From Thermophagus xiamenensis (lineage in GTDB: Bacteria > Bacteroidota > Bacteroidia > Bacteroidales > Marinilabiliaceae), in assembly GCF_900112795.1 (NCBI RefSeq), contig NZ_FONA01000010.1:1-64000 (forward strand): a stretch of 64,000 nt of DNA, in the 5' to 3' direction. The position numbers were made by a program, and so were the translations under genes. How positions within the stretch are numbered: position 1 is the first letter of the stretch; each line of letters begins with the position of its first letter. Below, piece by piece: positions 44,588 to 53,852 of the stretch. Under the pieces are notes generated by a model. It did not search any database and was not told the origin of the DNA. It saw only the letters and a list, made by a program, of their open reading frames with translations.

Positions 44588-44976
44588 CTTTTGTGTTATA
44601 AATTTAATTGTTGAATGCCTAATTAATTTTGGGGATTTTGAACTATATATTTGTGTAATTTACATATATCTTTTGGTTTTGAGGATTATTTCAATATTAT
44701 TTGAGATTTTTCGCAGTAAATAGTTTTTTTACTTTTTTTAGTTTCGACTTAATTGGCTTCTAGATTTTTAGTTTGTTTCCTTTGTAATTATTAAGTTTAA
44801 TGTGTTAAATTTTGGAAATTTTGTATAGCAATGTGATTGAAATACTGGATTGCTTACTGTCAAATTTATGTGAATTTCGTATGGCGAATATATAAAAAAT
44901 AACAAAAAAGAAAATTCTTTAGTAAAAAAATTAAAGAAGATTTTGTGAAAAGGAAAAAATATTAGTTCTTTGCAAT
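44588..44976. other. 389-bp divergent control region cutC/ROK
   Basis: No gene. It includes a near-palindrome TGTAATTTACA (about 44653-44665) preceded by an exact TATATTTG box on the plus strand (44646-44653). It is the natural place for control of the cutC-GH3 row and of the ROK gene, but no operator can be named. Confidence 0.4.
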
Positions 44977-46269
44977 ATGGTTTTAATTGATATTATGGAA
45001 AATTATTTGATTAATACTTATTTGTTTGAGGCATTATCTGATTTGGAAAAAAAGAAATATCAGCTTTCGATTAGAATACTCAAGTATCTTTATTTTCAGG
45101 GACCGAAAGCTATAGCTGATATTTGTAATTATTTGAAAGTTAGTACTCCCAATGGAAATTCTATTCTTGGAATACTAATGTCCAAAGGGTTAATTGAGAA
45201 AAAAGGGTATGGATTGTCCAAAGGTGGCCGCAAACCTGAATTGTATGGGTTAAAGAAGGATGTTTTTTATGTGGTTAGTGTTGATATGAACATTCATCAA
45301 ACCCAATTATCAATTTTTGATAGTTCTAATTCAAGGGTAACGGAAATTGAGGCCTTCGCCTTGGAAATGGACAATGAAATTCACACCCTGGATAAACTTC
45401 TGGAAAGAATTCATAACCATATTAAGAAATCCGGAATAGACAAACAAAAGATTGTTGGGGTGGGTGTTAGTTTCCCTGGATTAGTTGATTCCTCAGGAGG
45501 ATTCAATTATTCTTATTTTAATTTTGGAGATAAGCCTGTAAGAAGTATTCTGCAAGAGCAACTGTGTTTACCTGTCTTTGTTGAAAATGATGCTAAGGCA
45601 GTGGCTTTAGCTGTTTGGAGATTTGGTATTGCTCAAAACCAAAAGGATGTGCTCGTCCTGTTTTTGGATTGGGGTATCGGCTTAGGAATGATTTTGAATG
45701 GTAAGTTATATCGAGGAAATGAGGGGTTTGCCGGTGAATTTAGTCACATCCCTATGGTAGAAAATGGAGATTCATGCATTTGTGGTAAAAACGGATGTTT
45801 ACAAACACTTGCCGCCGGTTCAACTCTCGTTCAACGTGCAAGAGAGGGAATTCTGAAAGGTAAAAGTTCTCTTATGGCTCAATATTCAAAAGAAAATATT
45901 AAGGATGTTGATCTGCAGACAGTTGTGTCGGCTGCTCTGAAGGGAGATCAATTTTCCATTAATCTGCTTTCTGAGATTGGAGAACAGCTGGGAAAGGGTA
46001 TTTCCATCCTTATTCAACTATTTAATCCCGGAATGGTCGTCTTAACGGGTAAAATGGCTGAAGCCGGACAGTATTTAACTATTCCTATACAACAAGCAAT
46101 CAATACTTATTCTATGCATCGGATTAGCGAAAGTATGAAAATTAAACACTCCAACATGGGTAAACAGGTCGGTTTAAATGGGGCCTTAGCGGTTGTTATG
46201 GAGGATATTTTTGATGTTTTAGGCAAAACTTTAAGTTCAAAAAAACTTGTCAGAAAACTTGTAAATTAA
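44977..46269 (+). CDS. ROK-family transcriptional regulator (NagC/Mlc-like)
   Basis: 430 residues (or 424 from an ATG at 44995). An N-terminal winged helix-turn-helix (YQLSIRILKYLYFQGPKAIADICNYLKVSTPNGNSILGIL) is followed by a ROK sugar-kinase-like domain with GVGVSFPGLVDSSGG, the FVENDAKAVALA strand and the zinc-site segment GDSCICGKNGCLQTLAAG. These regulators respond to sugars or sugar phosphates. It lies between two outward-facing halves of the glycan-degradation island and is the best candidate for its regulator. Confidence 0.9.
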   Translation: MVLIDIMENYLINTYLFEALSDLEKKKYQLSIRILKYLYFQGPKAIADICNYLKVSTPNGNSILGILMSKGLIEKKGYGLSKGGRKPELYGLKKDVFYVVSVDMNIHQTQLSIFDSSNSRVTEIEAFALEMDNEIHTLDKLLERIHNHIKKSGIDKQKIVGVGVSFPGLVDSSGGFNYSYFNFGDKPVRSILQEQLCLPVFVENDAKAVALAVWRFGIAQNQKDVLVLFLDWGIGLGMILNGKLYRGNEGFAGEFSHIPMVENGDSCICGKNGCLQTLAAGSTLVQRAREGILKGKSSLMAQYSKENIKDVDLQTVVSAALKGDQFSINLLSEIGEQLGKGISILIQLFNPGMVVLTGKMAEAGQYLTIPIQQAINTYSMHRISESMKIKHSNMGKQVGLNGALAVVMEDIFDVLGKTLSSKKLVRKLVN

Positions 46270-46373
46270 GATGGCCTATGGCATCCATGGTGCGAAAATA
46301 ATTGATTTATTCATGTATTCTTTTTGATATGTTGCGCATTTTGACATTTTGTAATTATTAATATTTTCGGACA

Positions 46374-47276
46374 ATGGCGAAAAATTGGTTTTCGATTCTT
46401 TTTTTGACGATATTTCTTTTGGCTTGTGGGAAAAACGAGTCGTTTTTTAATAATGATTCTATTCGTGAAAACCTTCGGGCGAAAGTGGAAATGCAAAAAG
46501 AAATTGCCGCCGGAAGGTATCAACAACTTTTTTCAGTTTTGGATAATAACTCTTTAACCTCTCTGGAAAAAGAAGCCTTGAGTTTTTTGTTTGCCTATAT
46601 GCCATTGTCTGATCTTGCTAATTATAATGGTGATTTTTTTCTGAATCAGGTGCGATATTCATTAAAGGCCAGAGAATATTTTCCTTGGGGAAAAAAGGTG
46701 CCGGATGATCTTTTTCTTCATTATGTTTTGCCATATCGTGTTAATAATGAATATCTGGATACCGCCAGGGCAGTTTTTTTTGAAGAATTAAAAAAAAGAC
46801 TTAAGGGTCTTAATATGAAAGAGGCGGCCCTGGAAATTAACCATTGGTGTCATGAAAAAGTTACCTATCAATCTACTGATTATAGAACAAGCTCTCCATT
46901 AAATACCATAAAAACTGCTTTCGGCCGTTGCGGAGAACAATCTACTTTTACCGTTACAGCAATGAGGGCAGCAGGAATTCCTGCACGCCAAATTTATACC
47001 CCACGCTGGGCACATACCGATGATAACCATGCTTGGGTTGAAGTGTGGATCGATGGTCAATGGTTTTATATGGGAGCATGTGAACCGGAACCGGAACTCA
47101 ATATGGGATGGTTTGAAGGTCCTGCCACAAGAGCTATGTTATTGCACCATAAAACTTATGGAGAAGTTTTGGGGCCTGAGGAAATTAATTCTGTCAATAA
47201 CTGTTATACTGAAATTAATGTTTTGGACCGATATGCTCCTGTGAGAAGAGTAATGGTTAAAGTTTTGGATAGTTAA
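46374..47276 (+). CDS. Transglutaminase-domain lipoprotein, N-terminal part before a premature stop
   Basis: 300 residues ending at TAA (47274-47276). The signal peptide ends in a lipobox (FLLAC, Cys18). A transglutaminase-like cysteine-protease core follows, with Cys186 in GRCGEQSTF and His219 in DDNHAWVEVW. The third catalytic position would fall in GACEPEPEL. Immediately after the stop the same frame continues with fully coding-like sequence for another 586 codons, so the original gene spans 46374-49034. This fragment keeps the whole catalytic core and might still be made. The family is common in Bacteroidetes glycan and glycoprotein gene clusters. It lies 105 bp after the ROK gene. Confidence 0.75.
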   Translation: MAKNWFSILFLTIFLLACGKNESFFNNDSIRENLRAKVEMQKEIAAGRYQQLFSVLDNNSLTSLEKEALSFLFAYMPLSDLANYNGDFFLNQVRYSLKAREYFPWGKKVPDDLFLHYVLPYRVNNEYLDTARAVFFEELKKRLKGLNMKEAALEINHWCHEKVTYQSTDYRTSSPLNTIKTAFGRCGEQSTFTVTAMRAAGIPARQIYTPRWAHTDDNHAWVEVWIDGQWFYMGACEPEPELNMGWFEGPATRAMLLHHKTYGEVLGPEEINSVNNCYTEINVLDRYAPVRRVMVKVLDS

Positions 47277-49034
47277 GGAAAACCAGTAAAAGGTGCAAAT
47301 GTTGAGTTCAAATATCCCAATTATGCGGAATTATATCCCTTGACATCAACTTCCGCCAACGATTACGGTTCATGTAATTTAATGACCGGTAAGGGCGATG
47401 TGCTTGTTTGGACATATCACCAGGGAAAATTTGCCTGGAAAATTTCTAATGCTGCAGATAGCGATACTTTGGTTTTAAAATTGGGAAACCCTGTTTTAAA
47501 TGATAGAGTGTATAATTATTTATTTCATGCCCCACCACCGTCGCAGACTATAGATCATAGCCATGTTGATCGAAGTAATCACATAAAGCGGTTACATCAA
47601 GAGGATTCCATCCGAACGGCTTATGAAAAGACTTTTATCGATTCTATTTCTGCAATTGAGATAGCCAGAAAATATGATCTTGATCCTAAGAAAACATTTC
47701 TTTTATTTAAACTGAGTAGAGGTAACTGGAGGGTTGTGAAACAATTTTTGAATTATGCTGCTCCCATTGATGGCGAAAAGGCCTTGTCGCTGCTATCTGT
47801 TATTTCACATAAAGATTTGCGGGATACACCTTTTAAGGTACTAAAGGATCATTTCGATAATTCACATAATCCCAAAGGATTCGATTGGGATATTTACCGT
47901 CAATATGTTTTAAATCCCAGAATACGTAATGAGTTAATTTCAGTTTATAAAAGCTATTTCCAAAAGCAGTTTTCCCCTTCATTCCAGGAAATGGCAAGGA
48001 ACGACGTCAGACATTTACTTACCTGGATCCGTGACAGCATAAAAATTGTTAATGGACTTAATCCTTGGGATGTGCCTCAATTGCCTCGAGGAGTATTTGA
48101 AATGAGAGTTGCCGATCAAAATTCTATTAACATCTTTTTTGTAGCTGTTGCCAGAAGTTTGGGAATTCCTGCACGTATTGATTTTGTGCGCAATCAGCCT
48201 CAGTTTTTTTCGGAACGATATTGGTTGGATGTAAATCTTCAATATGGCTCAATTGATAATACACAAAAAGGAACTCTTGTGCTTGATTTTAAGCAGGACA
48301 ACCATTCTGATGAACTACCTGCTTATTTCAAAAATTTTACCATTGCAAAGTTAGTGAAAGGTAAGTTTAAAACTCTGGACTACAGTTATACAAACTTATT
48401 TAATGACTTCCCTGTTAAGTTGGAATTGGATACTGGCATTTATTTGTTGACCTCTGTTAAAAGACTTGCAGATGGATCGGTTAAGACAAGATTGCATTTC
48501 TTTGACATAAAAAAACATGATTCTTCCTTCATAAAGTTAATTTTCCCTGATTCAGGTATTGAGACTAATAAATATGAAAAGGTTAAATTGAATTTAGATG
48601 TAACAGTCCAGAATTGTGATACCAGACAAAATCTTTTGCTGAATGATTTGGTTGAGGATAATGGGTTGGTTTTAGTTTGGTTAGATCCTTCTCTTGAACC
48701 ATCAAAGCATCTTTTGAACGATTTTATCCGATTGAAAAGTAATTTTGATAATTGGAACGGAAATATTGCTTTATTAATCGATTCTGTTAGATTGTCAAAA
48801 AGTTTTAATTCAAAGCAATATGAAGGACTTCCAAAAAAATCTATTTTTTTGATTGATAATTTAAACTTGCTGAAAGAATATATAAAGTTTAATGGTAAAG
48901 TGGGCAATTATGATTTACCTTATGTTTTGGTTTTAAACTCTGACCATGAGGTGATCTTCGAATCTAAAGGGTATAGAATCGGTATCGGTGATGAGATTAT
49001 TGGTAAGGTCGAGAAAATTTGCCGAATCCCATAA
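47277..49034 (+). pseudogene. Transglutaminase-domain lipoprotein, C-terminal part after an in-frame TAA
   Basis: It continues the frame of the preceding 300-residue part with no further stop until 49034. The joint reads VKVLDS-stop-GKPVKGANVEFKYPNY: a beta-sandwich domain (VLDxxGKPVxGAxVEF) is cut in two. Beyond it lie a second, degenerate transglutaminase-like domain (NSINIFFVAVARSLGIPAR), a beta domain and a C-terminal thioredoxin-like domain (LVLVWLDPSLEP, with YVLVLNSDHEVIF). No ATG with a plausible ribosome-binding site lies near the break; the first alternatives are TTG at 47340 and ATG at about 47379. A single base change, for example AAA, CAA or GAA to TAA, explains it. Confidence 0.8.
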
Positions 49035-49067
49035 GGATTACATTGATAATATAAATTCCAAATTTCT

Positions 49068-50549
49068 ATGAGAGTTATTATGAAATATGGATATTGGCTA
49101 CTTTTAGTGTTACTAGTGAACTATAGCATAGATTGTCTGAGTCAGGCAATTTATGAAGATGAACGATATGTTCCCGAAACAGATACGCTTGTATTAAAAA
49201 AATTGGAGCAATGGCAGGATTTAAAGTTTGGTTTACTCATGCATTGGGGACCATACAGTCAATGGGGAATTGTTGAATCCTGGAGTATCTGTGGAGAAGA
49301 TGAAGATTGGTGCAGAAGACCGTATGAAAATTATAATGCTTATAAAAAGGAATACGAGAATTTAATTACAACTTTTAATCCTGTAGATTTCAAACCTGAA
49401 AAATGGGCCAAAGCAGCCAAAAAGGCGGGAATGAAATATGTCATTTTTACGACTAAACATCATGATGGTTTTTGTATGTTTGATTCAAAATTTACTGACT
49501 ATAAAATTACATCCGATAAATGTCCGTTCCATGCTCATAAAAGGGCTAATATAACTTTGGAAATATTTGAGGCTTTTCGTGCCGAGAATTTTTGGGTAGG
49601 TGCATATTTTTCTAAGCCAGATTGGCACAATGAAAACTATTGGTGGCCTAATTTTCCTACTCCCGACCGTAATGTAAATTATGATCCAGCTGCTTATCCA
49701 GAAAAATGGGAGGCTTTTGTTCAGTTTACTCATAACCAAATCATGGAATTGATGACAGATTACGGTGATATCGATATTCTTTGGCTTGATGGGGGATGGG
49801 TTGCTAAGAAATCGCCTGAAATGATCATGAAGGCCTACGAAAAAAAACTGAAAAATTCTCCAACTGGTTTTATTAAAGCAAGAGTGATTAATCAGGATAT
49901 CAGAATGGATGATTTGGTGCAAAAAGCTCGTCAAAAACAACCCGGGTTGATCGTTGTGGATAGGGCGGTTTATGGCAAAAATCAAAATTATTTAACACCA
50001 GAGAATCGGGTGCCTGAGAACCCCTTGCCTTTTCCTTGGGAATCTTGTATCATTTCCGGAGGGGGTTGGTCTTTTACGCCAGATGCTAAGTATATGACTG
50101 GACAAGAGGCCATACATTTATTGATTGATATTGTTGTTAAGGGAGGAAATTTATTGCTTAATATAGCGCCTAGACCTAATGGTGATTGGCAATCAGGTGC
50201 TTATCAATTACTTCAAGAGATGGGTTTATGGATGAAAGTAAACAGTGAGGCCATTTATGGAACACGACCCTTAGCCCCTTACAAAGAGGGTAATATTGGG
50301 ATGACCCAAAAAAATGGAACTGCTTATTTTATCTTTATGGATGAAAAAGGGGGGAAAGAGTTACCTGAAATTATTCGTATAAAGTCACATCAACCCATTG
50401 AGGGAGCTTCTGTAACCCTGTTAGGATGGAACCAGCCTCTTGATTGGGAACCAAGTGATAAAGGATTTAATGTCATTATTCCTTCTAAGTTGAGAAATAA
50501 TCCACCTACAAAATATGCTTGGGTTATTAAGGTGTCTGCTATAAAATAA
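49068..50549 (+). CDS. GH29 alpha-L-fucosidase
   Basis: 493 residues (489 from the ATG at 49080), with a signal peptide ending near CLSQ. GH29 catalytic-barrel motifs are intact: DLKFGLLMHWGPYSQWG, TTKHHDGFCMFDS, GAYFSKPDWHNENYWW and the nucleophile Asp241 in DIDILWLDGGW. GGNLLLNIAPRPNGDW follows, then a C-terminal beta-sandwich. GH29 enzymes remove alpha-linked fucose from N-glycans and other glycans by a retaining mechanism. It lies 33 bp after the broken transglutaminase gene and before a PNGase F-like gene, which suggests action on fucosylated N-glycans; that is inference. Confidence 0.93.
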   Translation: MRVIMKYGYWLLLVLLVNYSIDCLSQAIYEDERYVPETDTLVLKKLEQWQDLKFGLLMHWGPYSQWGIVESWSICGEDEDWCRRPYENYNAYKKEYENLITTFNPVDFKPEKWAKAAKKAGMKYVIFTTKHHDGFCMFDSKFTDYKITSDKCPFHAHKRANITLEIFEAFRAENFWVGAYFSKPDWHNENYWWPNFPTPDRNVNYDPAAYPEKWEAFVQFTHNQIMELMTDYGDIDILWLDGGWVAKKSPEMIMKAYEKKLKNSPTGFIKARVINQDIRMDDLVQKARQKQPGLIVVDRAVYGKNQNYLTPENRVPENPLPFPWESCIISGGGWSFTPDAKYMTGQEAIHLLIDIVVKGGNLLLNIAPRPNGDWQSGAYQLLQEMGLWMKVNSEAIYGTRPLAPYKEGNIGMTQKNGTAYFIFMDEKGGKELPEIIRIKSHQPIEGASVTLLGWNQPLDWEPSDKGFNVIIPSKLRNNPPTKYAWVIKVSAIK

Positions 50550-50672
50550 TTTCATTGTCTAAATGATTTTTGAGCGTCTTTTAACGGTGTAAGGTTTTAT
50601 CGTAGTTGAATTATAAGAGTTACAGTATTTGGGCAATTGCATGCTTATGAGTCTAATTTAATTCGAATAAAA

Positions 50673-52595
50673 ATGAAGTCGATAATAAATTCTTGTTGTT
50701 TTTTTTTATTAAGCTTTTTTGCTCCCTCTACAGTTTTGCCACAGGACATTATTAATGTTACAACACATGACCACATATTTATTAATACAAATGTCAAAAC
50801 AGGCGAGAATTACTTTTTGGGTTGGGGAAGATTTCCTGGAAACAATGTTGATATCCGACGTATTAAAATGCAAGTAACTTTAGGCCATCCCGATTCTGCA
50901 GCGATTGCTCACTGGGATTACCTGGATTTTATTAATCTTCGTCGAGTAGGAGGGAAATCTGGAGTTTCAAAAGACATTGAGTTAGGACGTTTAATTACCC
51001 CTTATGGTAGTAGTTTTACCAAAGACTGGAGCTTTACCTGGGAGGTCGATGTCACCGATTTTGCAATGTTCCTTCGGGATAGTGTTGAAATTGAATATGT
51101 ACATACAGGCTATGAACCACAAAAATTAGGGTGGTCTCTTACAATTAACTTCGAAATTCATCTAGGTGCACCTATTGCCAATCCCATTGCTTTAACTGAA
51201 CTTTATAAAGGATCATTCCCTTATGGTGATAAGAATGATCCAATTGAGAATTATTTAAAACCCGTTTCAGTTACTTTTAATGACAATGCCGATTTTGGAC
51301 GTATAAGAATTCAACACACAGGCCACGGATTCGGAAAGCCTGATTTTTGCAGTGAATTTTGTAATCGTTGGCGGAAAGTGATTGTTAATGGGGAAGTTAT
51401 TGACAAAAGAGATCTTTGGAAAGATTGTGGAAATAATCCTTTATATCCTCAGGGAGGAACCTGGATATATGACCGTGGCCACTGGTGTCCGGGTGACTTA
51501 CAGAAACCTGACGTGTTTGATATTAAAGCTGAAAATAAAGAGAATATTATTGATATCGATATGATGCCTTATGTCGATTCTGTAGAAAATGTTGACGGGA
51601 AAGAAGTTGTTACAGCATATTTTATAGAATATACAGCACCCAATAAGCAATATGATGTTGCCATAGAGGACATTGAAGTTCCAACCAATAAACAAATTTA
51701 TAGTAGACGAAACCCATCGGTATTTAATCCCATTATTAGGATAAAAAATTTAGGTAGTCAACCTTTAAAAAAATTAAAAATTAAGTATCGCACCCAAGGT
51801 TTTGATTTCAAAACTTACCAATGGAAAGGGAATTTGAGCTTTTTTGAAGAAGAAACTATTATCCTGCCTGGACCTGTTGACTTTAAAGATGGTGAAAATT
51901 TGTTCGAAGTTGAACTTTTAAAACCTAATGGAAAAATAGATCAATGGCCACACGACAATACATTGGTTTCTACATTTCACTCTCCCAAGAAACTTCCCCT
52001 GGATATTGTTGTTGCTTATAAAACCAATAAAAGACCTGAAGAGAACATGTTTTTTCTCGTTAATTCCAATCTCGACACTGTATATCAACGTAGGCCCGAA
52101 CAATGTGAGCCAAATTCATTTTACACTGATACATTGCATTTAAAACCTGGTGTTTACGAGTTTGAGTTGTTGGACAAAGGCGGCAATGGCCTGGAATTCT
52201 GGGCCGAACCAAAACATGGCTATGGATATTTGCGGTTTCACGATTTAAATGGAAATATTCTTCATCATTTTATTAGTGACTGCGGGAATGGGCAATTTTT
52301 AGCATTTGAGGCGGTAGAGGAGGCCAGACCCGATACTTTGGTCTCTCAAAATGCTTTTTTCATTTATCCTAGACGAACCGAGGATAGGTTGGAGCTGGAT
52401 GCTTTTCTTGACAGTCCTCAAAAATTAAGAGTTCAGTTTATGTCCGACGGTGAACCGGTAGAAATACATGAATATCATCAATTTAAATCCGGTACTTTCG
52501 AGTATTATATTGGGTATCTTCCTAAAGGAAGGTATGTCGTTGAAATATATGTTGACGATAAACTTGTTCATAAAGATAGGATTAACCGAGATTAA
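50673..52595 (+). CDS. Peptide-N-glycosidase F-like amidase, exported
   Basis: 640 residues. A TTG at 50637 would add 12 residues; the ATG at 50673 starts a good signal peptide (MKSIINSCCFFLLSFFAPS). PNGase F-like jelly-roll domains are suggested by WDYLDFINLRRVG, FTWEVDVTDFAMFLRD, the cysteine-rich HTGHGFGKPDFCSEFCNR and LYPQGGTWIYDRGHWCPG. PNGase F releases whole N-glycans by cleaving the GlcNAc-Asn bond. The C-terminal 75 residues (FFIYPRRTEDRLELD, with YLPKGRYVVEIYVDDKL) look like a type IX secretion sorting domain. A CBM9-like gene follows after 10 bp. Confidence 0.88.
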   Translation: MKSIINSCCFFLLSFFAPSTVLPQDIINVTTHDHIFINTNVKTGENYFLGWGRFPGNNVDIRRIKMQVTLGHPDSAAIAHWDYLDFINLRRVGGKSGVSKDIELGRLITPYGSSFTKDWSFTWEVDVTDFAMFLRDSVEIEYVHTGYEPQKLGWSLTINFEIHLGAPIANPIALTELYKGSFPYGDKNDPIENYLKPVSVTFNDNADFGRIRIQHTGHGFGKPDFCSEFCNRWRKVIVNGEVIDKRDLWKDCGNNPLYPQGGTWIYDRGHWCPGDLQKPDVFDIKAENKENIIDIDMMPYVDSVENVDGKEVVTAYFIEYTAPNKQYDVAIEDIEVPTNKQIYSRRNPSVFNPIIRIKNLGSQPLKKLKIKYRTQGFDFKTYQWKGNLSFFEEETIILPGPVDFKDGENLFEVELLKPNGKIDQWPHDNTLVSTFHSPKKLPLDIVVAYKTNKRPEENMFFLVNSNLDTVYQRRPEQCEPNSFYTDTLHLKPGVYEFELLDKGGNGLEFWAEPKHGYGYLRFHDLNGNILHHFISDCGNGQFLAFEAVEEARPDTLVSQNAFFIYPRRTEDRLELDAFLDSPQKLRVQFMSDGEPVEIHEYHQFKSGTFEYYIGYLPKGRYVVEIYVDDKLVHKDRINRD

Positions 52596-52605
52596 AGTAC
52601 TGGTC

Positions 52606-53742
52606 ATGACAAAAAGGTGGCTTATTCTAGCCGGTTTATGGGCCGTTTATTTTTCTGTAACTCAAAATTGTTTGGTTTTTTCACAGAAAAATAATTTTAA
52701 TGATTTAATATTGTGGAAATCAGAGATTAATATTCCTCAATTTGATCCGCGCAGCTATGTTTGCTATAAAGTAAGCTCACCAATTGTTGTGGATGGTAAA
52801 TTAAATGAAGAGGCCTGGCAATTAGTTCCTTGGACTGAACCTTTTATGGATATTAGGGGTGGAAATTTTCCCGCCCCACCTTTTGAAACAAAGGTTAAAA
52901 TATTATGGGATAATAATTTCCTGTATATAGCTGCTCAATTAGAAGAACCTCATGTCCATGCTTATATAACTCAAAGAGACGCAGTTATTTATCAGGATAA
53001 TGATTTTGAAGTTTTTATTGATCCCGATGGAGATACTCATTTGTATTACGAATTGGAAATTAATGCGCTTAATACAATATGGGATTTATTGTTGGTTAAG
53101 CCTTATCGTGACGGTGGTCCGGCTATCAATGGCTTCGATACAAAGGGATTAAAAACCGCTGTTTTTATTGATGGTACTTTGAATAATCCGTCCGACATTG
53201 ATGTTGGATGGTATGTCGAAATTGCTATTCCCTTTAATGCATTAGCCGAGATTAATAATAATCGAAAACCCAAAGTGGGTGATCAATGGAGAATTAATTT
53301 TAGTCGTGTTCAATGGCATACAGAGGTTATCCATGGTAAGTATGTTAAAGTTAAAGATAAAATTACAGGAAAAAAATTGAGTGAAGAAAATTGGGTTTGG
53401 TCTCCTCAGGGGGTTGTTAATATGCATCGACCCGAAACTTGGGGGTTTGTGCAATTTGCTGATAGTTATGTTGGCAATGCTGAAGTTGAGTTTGACAATA
53501 AATTAGTGGAAAAAGTAAAGTGGGTATTGCGAAATATCTATTTTGCTCAAAAAAGGTATTATTCCAAATTTGGTGAATATGCTGAAGAGATGAAGCAACT
53601 TTCAACAATTGGGTTTATTCCGCAAAATATTCCTTTCCCCTTCGAAATTCGAAAAGGGTGGGGCAGTTATGTTGTTAAAATAGAAACAATACATGGAATT
53701 TGGTTTATTAATAATATCGGGAAAATATGGTCTGATGGTTAG
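52606..53742 (+). CDS. Carbohydrate-binding family 9-like exported protein
   Basis: 378 residues. A longer frame from 52468 overlaps the PNGase F gene. The ATG at 52606 is chosen because it begins a signal peptide (MTKRWLILAGLWAVYFS) and lies 10 bp after the preceding stop. The CBM9-like beta-sandwich is shown by VDGKLNEEAWQLVPWTEPF, VKILWDNNFLYIAAQLEEP, DFEVFIDPDGDTHLYYELEIN, WYVEIAIPF and DQWRINFSRVQWH. The C-terminal 90 residues form a separate helical part. It probably binds sugar released or exposed by the neighbouring enzymes. It is the last gene of the plus-strand island. Confidence 0.87.
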   Translation: MTKRWLILAGLWAVYFSVTQNCLVFSQKNNFNDLILWKSEINIPQFDPRSYVCYKVSSPIVVDGKLNEEAWQLVPWTEPFMDIRGGNFPAPPFETKVKILWDNNFLYIAAQLEEPHVHAYITQRDAVIYQDNDFEVFIDPDGDTHLYYELEINALNTIWDLLLVKPYRDGGPAINGFDTKGLKTAVFIDGTLNNPSDIDVGWYVEIAIPFNALAEINNNRKPKVGDQWRINFSRVQWHTEVIHGKYVKVKDKITGKKLSEENWVWSPQGVVNMHRPETWGFVQFADSYVGNAEVEFDNKLVEKVKWVLRNIYFAQKRYYSKFGEYAEEMKQLSTIGFIPQNIPFPFEIRKGWGSYVVKIETIHGIWFINNIGKIWSDG

Positions 53743-53852
53743 AAGAAGGATTTTATAGCGGTAAATGTCTTATCATTTGATTGATGATATTTTCTTGTGA
53801 TTTGTGTAAGGATTAAAAGTTAGTGTTAAATTATAATAGAAAGCCGGTAAAA

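Noticed and set aside
50637-50672. TTG start adding 12 residues to the PNGase F-like protein
   Set aside because: The ATG at 50673 directly begins a good signal peptide; the extension would put charged residues before it.
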